This document shows, piece after piece, positions 32,666-41,730 of a DNA stretch of 64,000 nucleotides. The stretch spans positions 1-64,000 of the forward strand of contig NZ_JAAGBB010000034.1 of NCBI RefSeq assembly GCF_018129085.1, given 5' to 3'. This DNA comes from Plastoroseomonas hellenica. Lineage in GTDB: Bacteria; Pseudomonadota; Alphaproteobacteria; Acetobacterales; Acetobacteraceae. The translations under genes were made by a program, and so were the position numbers. The notes below the pieces were generated by a model. That model did not search any database and was not told the origin of the DNA. It saw nothing but the letters and a program-made list of their open reading frames with translations. Numbering within the stretch: the first letter of the stretch is position 1; each line of letters opens with the position of its first letter.

Positions 32666-33466
32666 CTATCCTGCCCGGTAGCGTTCGGCCGCACGGTCGC
32701 GCGACAGGTTTGGCTGCATCGCCCGCCGGGCAGCGTCGAATGCCACCCACTGCCCGGCATCGGGCAGGGAGGGGATGGTGACCAGCTCACCCTGATCCAG
32801 CCCGGCCAGCGCCGCGTCCACCATCTCCTCCACGCCCATCAGCATCTCCTGCGGCAGATGTGCCGGGTCCGTGCCGGAGCGCGCCCAGATCTCGGTCCGG
32901 GTCGCGCCGGGCAGCACCGCCTGCACGCGCACGCCGCGCTCGCCGACCTCCTTGTGCAGACCCAGGCTGAGATTGAGCACGAAGGCCTTGGTGCCGCTGT
33001 AGACGCTGTTGAACAGCTCCGGTGCCAGCGCGAGGACGGAGGCGATGTTGATGATGGTGCCGCGGCCGCGCGCGGCGAAGCCCGGCGCCACCGCACCGGC
33101 CAGCCGCATCACGGCGATCGCATTGACCTGGATCATGGCCTCCAGCCGGTCGAGGTCGCCATCCGCCAGCCCGCCGCTGGCGCTGACGCCGGCATTGTTC
33201 ACGAGCAGGGTGATGGCCGGATCCTGGCGCAGCCGGTCTTCCACGCGGCGCCGGTCCGACGGCTGCGCCAGGTCGGCCGGCAGCACGTCCACGCGCCGGC
33301 CCGTCTCCTGCGTCAGCCGTGCCGCCAGCACCTCCAGCCGCTGCTGGTCGCGGGCGACCAGGATTAGGTCGTGGCCGCGCCGGGCCAGACGATCGGCATA
33401 GACGGCGCCGATGCCGGACGATGCGCCGGTGATCAGCGCCGTGCCGGCGCCGTTCGGGGTAGTCAT
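32666..33466 (-). CDS. Short-chain dehydrogenase/reductase
   Basis: A 266-residue classical SDR: NAD(P)-binding TGASSGIGAVYADRLARRGH, LLVNNAGVSASGG, catalytic Ser in INIASVLAL, YSGTKAFVLNLS with catalytic Tyr and Lys, and PGATRTEIWARSG after it. The HKEVGERGVRVQAVLPG segment matches the oxidoreductase group annotated as DltE-like or YqjQ. The substrate is unknown. It is 53 bases downstream of the thiolase gene on the same strand, so the pair likely belongs to one TetR-regulated unit; a thiolase plus an SDR is reminiscent of acyl-CoA or polyhydroxyalkanoate metabolism, but no PhaB-specific feature is visible. Confidence 0.88.
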   Translation of the reverse strand: MTTPNGAGTALITGASSGIGAVYADRLARRGHDLILVARDQQRLEVLAARLTQETGRRVDVLPADLAQPSDRRRVEDRLRQDPAITLLVNNAGVSASGGLADGDLDRLEAMIQVNAIAVMRLAGAVAPGFAARGRGTIINIASVLALAPELFNSVYSGTKAFVLNLSLGLHKEVGERGVRVQAVLPGATRTEIWARSGTDPAHLPQEMLMGVEEMVDAALAGLDQGELVTIPSLPDAGQWVAFDAARRAMQPNLSRDRAAERYRAG

Positions 33467-33519
33467 GGTGATGTCTCCGGGGGAAAGGGGGACCGGCCAC
33501 CTGGCCGGTCCCGGGAAAG

Positions 33520-34683
33520 TCAGGTCAGGCGTTCGATCGCGACCGCGGTCGCTTCACCGCCGCCAATGCAAAGCGCCGCGATGCCGCGCCGCTGGCCGCG
33601 GCGGGTCAGCGCATGCAGCAGGGTGACCAGCAGCCGCGCGCCGGTCGCACCGATCGGATGGCCGAGCGCGCAGGCGCCGCCGTGGATGTTCACCTTCTCA
33701 TGCGGCAGCTCGAGCTCCCGCATCGCGGCCATGGCCACCACGGCGAAGGCTTCGTTGATCTCGAAGAGGTCGACATCCTGGGCCGACCAGCCGACGCGGC
33801 CGAGCAGCTTGCGGATCGCCGGCGCCGGGGCCGTGGTGAACCATTCGGGTGCCTGGCTGTGCGCGGCATGGCCGCGGATTGCGGCCAGCATCGGCAGGCC
33901 ACGCTGCGCCGCGACCGAGCGCCGGGTCAGCACCAGCGCGGCGGCGCCATCGGCATTGGCGCTGCTGCTGGCCGCGGTGATGGTGCCGTCGGTGCGGAAG
34001 GCAGGCTTCAGGCCGGGAATGCGCTCCGGCGAGAGGCGCTGCGGGATCTCGTCCTGCGCCACTTCGCCGACCGCTACCACCTCGGAGGCGAAGACGCCGT
34101 CGGTCACGGCGGCCTTGGCGCGGCGCAGCGTCTCCATCGCATAGGCGTCCTGGTCGGCGCGGGTGAAGCCGTAGCGCTCGGCCGTCGCTTCCCCGAAACT
34201 GCCCATGGAGCGGCCGGCCTCGTAAGCATCCTCCAGCCCGTCCAGCGCCATGTGGTCGAACAGCGTCGCGTGCCCGGCGCGATAGCCGGACCGCGCCTTG
34301 TGGAGCAGGTAGGGGGCGCCCGACATGTTCTCCATGCCGCCGGCGACCACGATCTCGGCCGAGCCGGCGCGCAGCAGGTCGTGGCCGAGCATCACCGCCT
34401 TCATGCCGGAGCCGCAGACCTTGTTCACGGTGGTGGCCCCGGTCGCATCCGGCAGCCCGGCGAAGCGCGCCGCCTGGCGGGCCGGCGCCTGCTTCAACCC
34501 GGCCGGCAGCACGCAGCCCATCAGCACCTCGCTGACATCCGCGGGTGCCACGCCGGCGCCGGCGACCGCGGCGCGGATGGCGGTCGCCCCGAGATCCGGC
34601 GCGCGCACTGCCGAAAGGGCGCCCTGGAAGCGGCCGAGCGGCGTCCTGAAGGCGCTGGCAATGACGATGGGGTCTTCGGACAT
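33520..34683 (-). CDS. Acetyl-CoA acyltransferase (thiolase)
   Basis: A 387-residue thiolase with all catalytic residues: nucleophile Cys90 in TVNKVCGSGMKAV, His342 in GHPIGATGA and Cys372 in LCIGGGEA. The sequence order and length are of degradative or biosynthetic type II thiolases (acetyl-CoA acetyltransferase); which direction it runs cannot be told. ATG 34681-34683 with GGAGCG upstream is preferred; an ATG at 34695 gives four more residues. It heads a leftward pair with an SDR. The TetR gene is divergent; two palindromic operators lie in the 107-base gap, so the unit is probably repressed in the absence of an acyl-CoA-like ligand (inference). Confidence 0.92.
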   Translation of the reverse strand: MSEDPIVIASAFRTPLGRFQGALSAVRAPDLGATAIRAAVAGAGVAPADVSEVLMGCVLPAGLKQAPARQAARFAGLPDATGATTVNKVCGSGMKAVMLGHDLLRAGSAEIVVAGGMENMSGAPYLLHKARSGYRAGHATLFDHMALDGLEDAYEAGRSMGSFGEATAERYGFTRADQDAYAMETLRRAKAAVTDGVFASEVVAVGEVAQDEIPQRLSPERIPGLKPAFRTDGTITAASSSANADGAAALVLTRRSVAAQRGLPMLAAIRGHAAHSQAPEWFTTAPAPAIRKLLGRVGWSAQDVDLFEINEAFAVVAMAAMRELELPHEKVNIHGGACALGHPIGATGARLLVTLLHALTRRGQRRGIAALCIGGGEATAVAIERLT

Positions 34684-34716
34684 GGCGCGCTCCATGGCAT
34701 GGGGTTGCGGGTTATG

Positions 34717-34730
34717 ATGGCGGTCGCTAT
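34717..34730. promoter_or_regulatory. TetR operator, imperfect copy
   Basis: ATGGCGGTCGCTAT matches the perfect palindrome at 34744-34757 in 12 of 14 positions. It lies 34 bases upstream of the thiolase start, in the expected promoter region of the leftward unit. Confidence 0.6.
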
Positions 34731-34743
34731 CTGAACTTTAAAG

Positions 34744-34757
34744 ATGGCGATCGCCAT
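34744..34757. promoter_or_regulatory. TetR operator, perfect palindrome
   Basis: ATGGCGATCGCCAT is a perfect 14-bp palindrome, 27 bases from the start of its imperfect copy and 34 bases before the TetR start codon. Two similar palindromes symmetrically placed in the gap between the divergent thiolase and TetR genes fit dual control of both directions. Confidence 0.65.
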
Positions 34758-34790
34758 TAATATTCATGGACCCAGCCAGGAGGGCCGATC

Positions 34791-35366
34791 GTGAAGGTTT
34801 CCAAGGAGAAGGCCGCGGAGAACCGGGCGCGGATCCTGACCGCCGCGGCGCGGCTGTTCCGCGAGCATGGCCTGGCGGGCGTCGGCGTCGATGCCCTGGC
34901 CGAGGCCGCCGGGATGACCCATGGCAGCCTCTACAGCCAGTTCGGCTCCAAGGAGCGGCTGGCCGCGGAGGCGCTGAGCGAGGCGCTGGCACTGGGCGAC
35001 ACGCGGCTGCTGCCGGAGGCTGGCGCCGTGCCCGGACAAGACCCCGTCGCCGTGGTCGTCGGGCGCTACCTGACGGCCCAGCATCGGGATCGGCCGGGCG
35101 AGGGCTGCGCGCTGGCCGCACTCGGCTCCGAGATCCACCGCGGCCCGGCTTCCGTGCGGCATGCCTTCACCGAGGGGTTGCGCAGCCTGGCGGCGCGGCT
35201 GGCGGCCCTGCTGCCGCGGCGCCGGCGCCATGCGCCGGAGGATGCGGCGCTGGCCCTGCTCTCTGCCCTGGTCGGCACCCTGATCCTGGCCAGGGCGGTG
35301 GACGATCCTGGCCTGTCCGACCGCATCCTGGCGGCCAGCGCCCGGCACCTCACCCAGGCGGCGTGA
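34791..35366 (+). CDS. TetR-family transcriptional regulator
   Basis: A 191-residue regulator with the TetR DNA-binding domain at the N-terminus (AAENRARILTAAARLFREHG, GVGVDALAEAAGMTHGSLYSQFGSKERLAAEAL read across the helix-turn-helix). The remainder is the variable helical effector domain, including the GCALAALGSEIHR motif seen in the group of TetR regulators with a C-terminal TetR_C_7-like domain. It starts with GTG 34791 and has a good AGGAGGG upstream. Divergent from thiolase/SDR with two operator palindromes between; followed 61 bases later by an MFS gene it might also control. Confidence 0.9.
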   Translation: MKVSKEKAAENRARILTAAARLFREHGLAGVGVDALAEAAGMTHGSLYSQFGSKERLAAEALSEALALGDTRLLPEAGAVPGQDPVAVVVGRYLTAQHRDRPGEGCALAALGSEIHRGPASVRHAFTEGLRSLAARLAALLPRRRRHAPEDAALALLSALVGTLILARAVDDPGLSDRILAASARHLTQAA

Positions 35367-35427
35367 CCGACCGGCCGCACACCCTCCCGCAACCGGCCGC
35401 GCCGCGGCCGCCCGAAGGACCGACCGC

Positions 35428-36723
35428 ATGCTGTCTTCCCTGATCGCGCCGGCACTGGCGCGGCGCGGCATCCATTATGGCTGGGTGATGGTCGCGCTGA
35501 CCTTCCTGGTCGCGGTCTCCTCCGCCGGGGCGCTCGGGATTCTCGGCGCGCTGCTGCTGCCGCTGCAGGGCGAGACCGGCTGGGACACCGCCTCCATCTC
35601 CGGCGCGCTGGCGCTGCGGCTGCTGCTGTACGGGCTGATGGCGCCTTTCGCCGCCGCGCTGCTGCAGCGCTACGGCCTGCGCTACACGGTCGCGGTGGCG
35701 CTCGCCCTCGTCGTCCTCGGCTGCGTCGCGTCGATGGGCATGACGCAGCTCTGGCAGCTCTGGCTCTGCTGGGGCGTGATGGCCGGTCTCGGCACCGGGA
35801 TGACGGCGCTGGTGCTGGGCGCGACCGTCGCCGGCCGCTGGTTCGTGCGGCGGCGCGGCCTGGTGCTTGGCCTGCTCACCGCCGCCAATGCCACTGGCCA
35901 GCTCGCCTTCCTGCCACTGGCCGCCTGGCTGGCGCAGAATGACGGCTGGCGCGTCGCGATGATCCCGGGCCTGGCCGCCTGCGTATTGGCCGGCGTGCTG
36001 ATGCTGCTGTTCGGACACGACCATCCGGCGGAGCTCGGCCTTGCAGCCTATGGCGACACCGCGGCGCCCGCCGCGGCGCCGCCCCGGCCGCCGGCTGGCA
36101 ACCCGGTGCGGACCGCCTTCGCGACGCTGGCCGAGGCGTCAGGCTCACGCGTCTTCTGGATCCTGTTCGCGACGTTCATGATCTGCGGCCTGTCCACCAA
36201 TGGCTTGGTCCAGACGCATTTCATCCCGCTCTGCGGTGATTTCGGCATGGCGCCGGTGGAGGCCGCCTCGGTGCTGGCGCTGATGGGCGCCTTCGACTTC
36301 ATCGGCACCATCGCCTCCGGCTGGCTGTCGGATCGCTACGACAACCGCAAGCTGCTGTTCTGGTACTACGGCCTGCGCGGCCTCTCGTTGCTGGCGCTGC
36401 CGTCCAGCACCTTCTCGCTCTATGGGCTGTCGCTCTTCGCGGTGTTCTACGGGCTGGACTGGATCGCGACGGTGCCGCCGACGGTGAGGCTCGCCGGCCA
36501 GGCCTTCGGGCGGGACCGCGCGCCGCTGGTCTTCGGCTGGGTGTTCACCGCGCACCAGCTCGGCGCCGCGATCGCCGCCGCGGGCGCGGGGCTGAGCCGC
36601 GATGCCTTGGCGAGCTACCTGCCCGCCTTCTACATCGCCGGTGCCGCCTGCCTGCTGGCGGCGCTGCTGGCCCTGGGGGCCGGGTCCAAGCAACGCGACG
36701 CCGCCATCAAGGGCGCGGCGTGA
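35428..36723 (+). CDS. MFS transporter (oxalate/formate antiporter-like, DUF-type MCT group)
   Basis: A 431-residue transporter with 12 predicted helices in two six-helix halves, separated by a loop near residue 210 rich in Ala and Pro (AAPAAAPPRPPAGNP). The opening HYGWVMVALTFLVAVSSAGALG, the conserved G-x-x-x-D/E-R-x-G-x-R-like loop between helices 2 and 3 (ALLQRYGLRYTVA), and the SGWLSDRYDNRKLLFWYYGLRG segment in the second half are those of the monocarboxylate/oxalate-formate branch of the MFS. A dicarboxylate or monocarboxylate substrate is plausible but unproven. It follows the TetR gene in the same direction (61-base gap) and ends at a hairpin shared with a convergent gene. Confidence 0.85.
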   Translation: MLSSLIAPALARRGIHYGWVMVALTFLVAVSSAGALGILGALLLPLQGETGWDTASISGALALRLLLYGLMAPFAAALLQRYGLRYTVAVALALVVLGCVASMGMTQLWQLWLCWGVMAGLGTGMTALVLGATVAGRWFVRRRGLVLGLLTAANATGQLAFLPLAAWLAQNDGWRVAMIPGLAACVLAGVLMLLFGHDHPAELGLAAYGDTAAPAAAPPRPPAGNPVRTAFATLAEASGSRVFWILFATFMICGLSTNGLVQTHFIPLCGDFGMAPVEAASVLALMGAFDFIGTIASGWLSDRYDNRKLLFWYYGLRGLSLLALPSSTFSLYGLSLFAVFYGLDWIATVPPTVRLAGQAFGRDRAPLVFGWVFTAHQLGAAIAAAGAGLSRDALASYLPAFYIAGAACLLAALLALGAGSKQRDAAIKGAA

Positions 36724-36734
36724 CCGATGGCGCC

Positions 36735-36767
36735 AGCCGGGGCGGGCCGGGACTGCTTACCCCGGCT
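36735..36767. terminator. Terminator hairpin between MFS gene and convergent hypothetical gene
   Basis: An 8-bp perfect stem, AGCCGGGG (36735-36742) with CCCCGGCT (36760-36767), and a 17-base loop that contains the stop codon of the convergent gene at 36757-36759. A short TTTCCC follows on the plus strand. Probably ends transcription of both genes. Confidence 0.5.
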
Positions 36768-37080
36768 TTCCCGTCATCTTGGCGAAGACCATGCTGTCCT
36801 TGTTCTTCTCCATGAGCATCGTGATGCCCGGGATGGTGTCGAAGCCGAGGCCACCCGGCAGCCCCGTATCAGGATCGGGCACCACCTTCGCGTAGCTCTC
36901 GCCCGCGACCTTCTCCCACGTCCCGGCCGGCTTCTTGATCTCGAGATTCACGACCGTCGCCTTGAACACCATCCGAACGATGGCCTCCTTGGGCGAGGAC
37001 GGCTTGGTCAGGCTGGGACTGCCGGCGATGATCCGCCATCCGTTCGCCAGCGCCCAGTTGGTCAGTTCGGTCTTGTCCAT
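36757..37080 (-). CDS. Conserved hypothetical protein, 107 residues
   Basis: A 107-residue soluble protein without a domain I recognise. It begins TELTNWALANGWRIIAGSPSL, then TKPSSPKEAIVRMVFKATV and VNLEIKKPAGTWEKVAGESYAK, with a PDPDTGLPGGLGFDTIPGI turn-rich segment and a Lys-rich end. It has no signal peptide and no membrane segment. ATG 37078-37080 is preceded by AAGGACG, a good Shine-Dalgarno. The gene lies between an MFS transporter (convergent) and a HlyIII-family membrane gene (divergent, 129 bases away), with no functional hint from either. The reading frame has normal GC-rich codon usage and is likely real. Confidence 0.65.
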   Translation of the reverse strand: MDKTELTNWALANGWRIIAGSPSLTKPSSPKEAIVRMVFKATVVNLEIKKPAGTWEKVAGESYAKVVPDPDTGLPGGLGFDTIPGITMLMEKNKDSMVFAKMTGKPG

Positions 37081-37209
37081 GTGACGTCCTTTGGATCGGG
37101 GTTCGTGGTGGCGCGGGGCACGGCGACCGCTATCTGGTGGCCCGGCGTGGAGGCTTGGGGCAATCTTCATCGTCCAAGCCATGGACCGACGCCACGGAGA
37201 ACCGATCCG

Positions 37210-37866
37210 ATGCTCCACAGCGCCGCGGAGACCCTCTCCCGCTACAGCCGGGGCGAACAGGCCGCCGATGCGGTCATCCACATCCTCGGCCTCGCCGCCG
37301 CGCTGACGGCCTGCATCATCCTGGCCTTGGCAGCCCGGCGGCCGGTGGATGCGGGTCTCGCGATGTCGCTCGGCCTCTATGCGGCCGGGCTCACTGCCAT
37401 GCTCGGCTGCTCCGCCCTCTATAACCTGACCGGCGAGGGGCCGAGGAAAGCGCTGCTGCGCCGCTTCGACCACGCGGCAATCTTCGTGATGATCGCCGGC
37501 ACCTACACCGCGATCGCAGCACTCGGGATCGGCGGCACCTGGGGCACGGCGCTCCTCGCTTTCGTGTGGACCGGCGCAGCCGGCGGGGTCGCGCTCAAGC
37601 TGCTGGCGCCGGCACGCTTCGAACGCGCCTCGATCCTGGCCTATCTGCTGCTCGGCTGGGCCGGGCTTGCGGCGCTCGGCCCGCTGATCGCGGCATTGCC
37701 GGCGCTGGATCTCGGGCTGATCTTCGCCGGCGGGCTGCTCTACAGCTTCGGCGTGATCGTGCATCTCTCGACCCGGCTGCGCTACCACAACGCGGTGTGG
37801 CACGCGCTCGTGCTGGCCGCCGCCGCGTGCCACTACGCGGTCGTGCTCCGCCTTGCCGCCGGTTAA
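37210..37866 (+). CDS. Hemolysin III / PAQR family membrane protein
   Basis: A 218-residue seven-helix membrane protein of the hemolysin III (YqfA, bacterial PAQR) family. The conserved N-terminal YSRGEQAADAVIHILGLAAA, the S-A-L-Y-N-L segment, the DHAAIFVMIAGTYTAIAAL (second helix motif) and the terminal HNAVWHALVLAAAACHY correspond to the conserved S/H/D metal-site motif of PAQR proteins (a Ser, Asp and His cluster for zinc). Family members act in lipid homeostasis; the hemolysin name is historical. ATG 37210 is selected because the longer open frame (from 36727) overlaps an opposing gene. Monocistronic. Confidence 0.88.
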   Translation: MLHSAAETLSRYSRGEQAADAVIHILGLAAALTACIILALAARRPVDAGLAMSLGLYAAGLTAMLGCSALYNLTGEGPRKALLRRFDHAAIFVMIAGTYTAIAALGIGGTWGTALLAFVWTGAAGGVALKLLAPARFERASILAYLLLGWAGLAALGPLIAALPALDLGLIFAGGLLYSFGVIVHLSTRLRYHNAVWHALVLAAAACHYAVVLRLAAG

Positions 37867-37882
37867 AACGGCGCGAGCGTCC

Positions 37883-38095
37883 TCAGCCGAGCGGAGAGTT
37901 CGGTCCGCGGCGCATCTGGCTCTCCCGGATGACTCGCTCATGGCCATCGCGGGCATGCTTCACCCGATACTCGCGATCCCCCGCATCGTTCGGAAGCTGG
38001 CGAACGACCGTGTAAATGCCGCCCGGGGCAGCGCCGTCGAACCTGCCAGGCACGAATTCGATGCTTTGGCCGACCGCAAAGCTGTGGCGCGCCAT
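37883..38095 (-). CDS. Small conserved protein, 70 residues
   Basis: A 70-residue soluble protein: MARHSFAVGQSIEFVPGRFD, then APGGIYTVVRQLPNDAGDRE and VKHARDGHERVIRESQM. The V-G-Q-x-(V/I)-x-F-x-P-G-R...G-x-Y-x-V-x-R-x-L-P pattern with a terminal RV(I/V)RESQ(L/M) is a small alphaproteobacterial family of unknown function that I recall from many genomes. It is predicted to be a compact beta-barrel. The start ATG 38093-38095 follows GGGAGA. It converges on the HlyIII gene with 16 bases between the stops. Confidence 0.7.
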   Translation of the reverse strand: MARHSFAVGQSIEFVPGRFDGAAPGGIYTVVRQLPNDAGDREYRVKHARDGHERVIRESQMRRGPNSPLG

Positions 38096-38246
38096 GATCA
38101 TTCTCCCAGGAGCGTTTGACACGCCGGGTGTAACACAAGCTGGCGCCCCGTGCAGCGCAATGCGGCGCGGGCCGGCCCCTCTGCGCAGGCCCAGCCCGGC
38201 CTGGTCCGCCGCTGCGGCGCGATGTCCCGTCGCCGTACGGCCGCCT

Positions 38247-38384
38247 TCAGCTTTCGTCGCGCCCGCGTACCGGCGCCTTCGGTGGCGGCACCCGCGTGAA
38301 GGGCGACGCCGCGACCGGTGCCGGCTTCTTCTCGGCCTTGGGCTTCTTCGCCTCGCGGCCGCTGCGCTTCTGACCTTTGGCCAT
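38247..38384 (-). CDS. 45-residue Lys/Pro-rich basic protein downstream of groEL
   Basis: A very short gene: MAKGQKRSGREAKKPKAEKK, followed by PAPVAASPF and RVPPPKAPVRGRDES. It is intrinsically disordered by composition. ATG 38382-38384 is preceded by an excellent GGAGGAGA at an ideal distance, and the peptide is of a type commonly seen in alphaproteobacterial genomes, so it is probably real. It lies 83 bases downstream of the groEL stop, behind a 10-bp-stem hairpin, and may be read from the groESL transcript. Function unknown; RNA or acidic partner binding would be a guess. Confidence 0.6.
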   Translation of the reverse strand: MAKGQKRSGREAKKPKAEKKPAPVAASPFTRVPPPKAPVRGRDES

Positions 38385-38421
38385 ATCCGTCTCCTCCGAT
38401 GCCGTATGTGCGACGCGCTGA

Positions 38422-38445
38422 AGCGGCCGCCGCCAGGCGGCCGCT
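38422..38445 (-). terminator. Hairpin after groEL
   Basis: A 10-bp perfect stem, AGCGGCCGCC (38422-38431) with GGCGGCCGCT (38436-38445), loop GCCA, 22 bases past the groEL stop on the minus strand. There is no T-run after it, so it could be a Rho-aided terminator or an mRNA-stabilising hairpin between groEL and the small basic gene. Confidence 0.5.
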
Positions 38446-38467
38446 CCAGCAGGCGGTCGTCCTGGCG

Positions 38468-40120
<1,653 letters not shown>

Positions 40121-40155
40121 TCAGTTGGGAAGGGCGGGCGTCGTCGGCAGGCGCG

Positions 40156-40473
40156 TCACGCGGCCTTGTCGCGCACCGCCGCGGCGCCTTCGATCACGCC
40201 CATGAGGTCGGATTCCTTCATGATCAGCAGCTCTTCGCCGTCGATCTTCACCTCGTTGCCCGACCATTTGCCGAACAGCACGCGGTCGCCGGCCTTCACC
40301 TGCAGCGGCGTGACCACGCCTGCGTCGTTGAAGGCGCCAGGGCCGACCGCCACGACCTCACCTTCCTGCGGCTTCTCCTGCACCGTATCGGGAATGATGA
40401 TGCCGCCCTTGGACTTCTCCTCGGCGGTGAGCCGACGGATGACGACCCTGTCGTGCAAGGGACGGAATTTCAT
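40156..40473 (-). CDS. groES: Co-chaperonin GroES
   Basis: A 105-residue Gro[69 protein letters not shown] and [16 protein letters not shown]. The GGIIIPDT mobile loop, which docks to GroEL, is intact. The C-terminus carries a short extension ([10 protein letters not shown]) beyond the normal end, as seen in some alphaproteobacteria. The mRNA region before the ATG has only a weak GAAAG as a possible Shine-Dalgarno. First gene of a two-gene leftward operon. A CIRCE element lies 77 bases upstream of the start codon. Confidence 0.97.
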   Translation of the reverse strand: MKFRPLHDRVVIRRLTAEEKSKGGIIIPDTVQEKPQEGEVVAVGPGAFNDAGVVTPLQVKAGDRVLFGKWSGNEVKIDGEELLIMKESDLMGVIEGAAAVRDKAA

Positions 40474-40549
40474 GAAGGAGATGTCTTTCGGTGCCAGCGT
40501 CGCGGCTGGTGTGCTTGCCCGGTGGGACAGGGCGCGCCTGCAGGAGGTG

Positions 40550-40576
40550 CTGGCACTCAACCTGCGGGAGTGCCAA
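40550..40576 (-). promoter_or_regulatory. CIRCE element (HrcA operator) upstream of groES
   Basis: On the minus strand, TTGGCACTC - nine bases - GAGTGCCAG. The consensus is TTAGCACTC-N9-GAGTGCTAA, so 7 of 9 or more match in each arm (A to G and T to C changes at the third-from-outer positions plus one outer base). Position, spacing and arm content make it a clear CIRCE; HrcA should repress groESL at low temperature. The hrcA gene is not in the window. Confidence 0.88.
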
Positions 40577-40755
40577 CAACCTGGGCGTTTGGCGCAGTAA
40601 TTGCAAGCCAGGAACGGCCAAGCACCGCATTCTCCGCCCCGGCGAGGAGCAGGATCGCGCCGGGGCGGCGGGCCCGCGGCCGCCGGCTGGCGGTTGCGCC
40701 CTGGCCGGAAGCCACCGGATAGTGGCGCCTCCGCACCCATCCGGAGACAGGCACC

Positions 40756-41730
40756 ATGCTGACGCGCCGCCCCTTGCTGGCCTCTCTCCTGGCGGTCACC
40801 GGGGCGCGTCCGGCCGCCGCGGAGCCGACCTGGACGCTCGCGACCGAATACCCACGGACCGCCATGCCGGGGGAGGGTGTGGCGCATTTCGCCGCCGCCG
40901 CGACACGCCTGGCGGCCGGGGCGTTGACCGTGACGCCCGGCTTCGACGCCCCCAATGGGCTCCGCTCCGCCGCCATGCTGCGCGCCGTGGCGGAAGGGCG
41001 CATCGAGGCGGCGGACGCCTTCACCGGCGCGCTCGGGGGCGAGGCGGCCATCTTCCAGCTCTCCGCCCTGCCCTTCCTGACCGCCTCCGCCGCCGACACC
41101 GAACGCCTGCTGCGCGTGGCGCGGCCGGCCTACCGGGCGGCGCTCGCCGCGCGCGGCCTGACCTTGCTCTACGCGACGCCTTGGCCGGCGAGCGGCATCT
41201 GGTCGCGCCGGCCGCTGCCGGATGCGGCGGCGCTGCAGGGCCTCAAGATTCGGACCTATGACGCCGCGAGCACCGCGGTCATGCGCGCGGCCGGCGCCAC
41301 ACCGGCCCAGATCTCCTTCGCCGACGCCGCCCCCCGCCTGCGCAGCGGCGAGCTGGACGCGGTGCTCTCCTCCGGCGATGGCGGTGCCGGGGCGCGGTTG
41401 TGGGAAATCCTGCCGCACTTCACGGTGCTGGACTACGCCTCACCCCTCAGCCTCGCCTTCTGCGCTACCGCGGCGCTGGACGCGCTGCCCGCGGCTGTGC
41501 GGGAAGCGCTGGCGGCGGCCGGAGGCGAGACCGAGGCGCGCCAATTCGTGGCCATCGGTACGCGCCTGGCCGAGAACGAGACCCGCATGCGCACCAATGG
41601 CGTTACCATCGGCGCTATCCCCGCGCTGCGTGCCGCACTCACAGAGGCAGCGGCGCCAGTGATCGCCGACTGGGAAACGCGCGCGGGTGCTGAGGGCACG
41701 GCGATCCTGGCGGCCTATCGCGCCGGCTAG
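40756..41730 (+). CDS. TRAP transporter solute receptor, DctP family (orphan)
   Basis: A 324-residue periplasmic receptor of the TRAP (TAXI-distinct, DctP-like) class. It has a short signal with a twin-arginine ([21 protein letters not shown]). Landmarks are the W-T-L-A-T-E-Y opening, the helix [45 protein letters not shown] and the block [41 protein letters not shown] (read in parts), which in DctP proteins carries the substrate-binding Arg and the selectivity helix. No DctQ or DctM membrane genes are adjacent, so the receptor must use a transporter encoded elsewhere. Its stop codon overlaps the ChrA stop on the opposite strand (CTAG). Ligand unknown; carboxylate likely. Confidence 0.85.
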   Translation: MLTRRPLLASLLAVTGARPAAAEPTWTLATEYPRTAMPGEGVAHFAAAATRLAAGALTVTPGFDAPNGLRSAAMLRAVAEGRIEAADAFTGALGGEAAIFQLSALPFLTASAADTERLLRVARPAYRAALAARGLTLLYATPWPASGIWSRRPLPDAAALQGLKIRTYDAASTAVMRAAGATPAQISFADAAPRLRSGELDAVLSSGDGGAGARLWEILPHFTVLDYASPLSLAFCATAALDALPAAVREALAAAGGETEARQFVAIGTRLAENETRMRTNGVTIGAIPALRAALTEAAAPVIADWETRAGAEGTAILAAYRAG

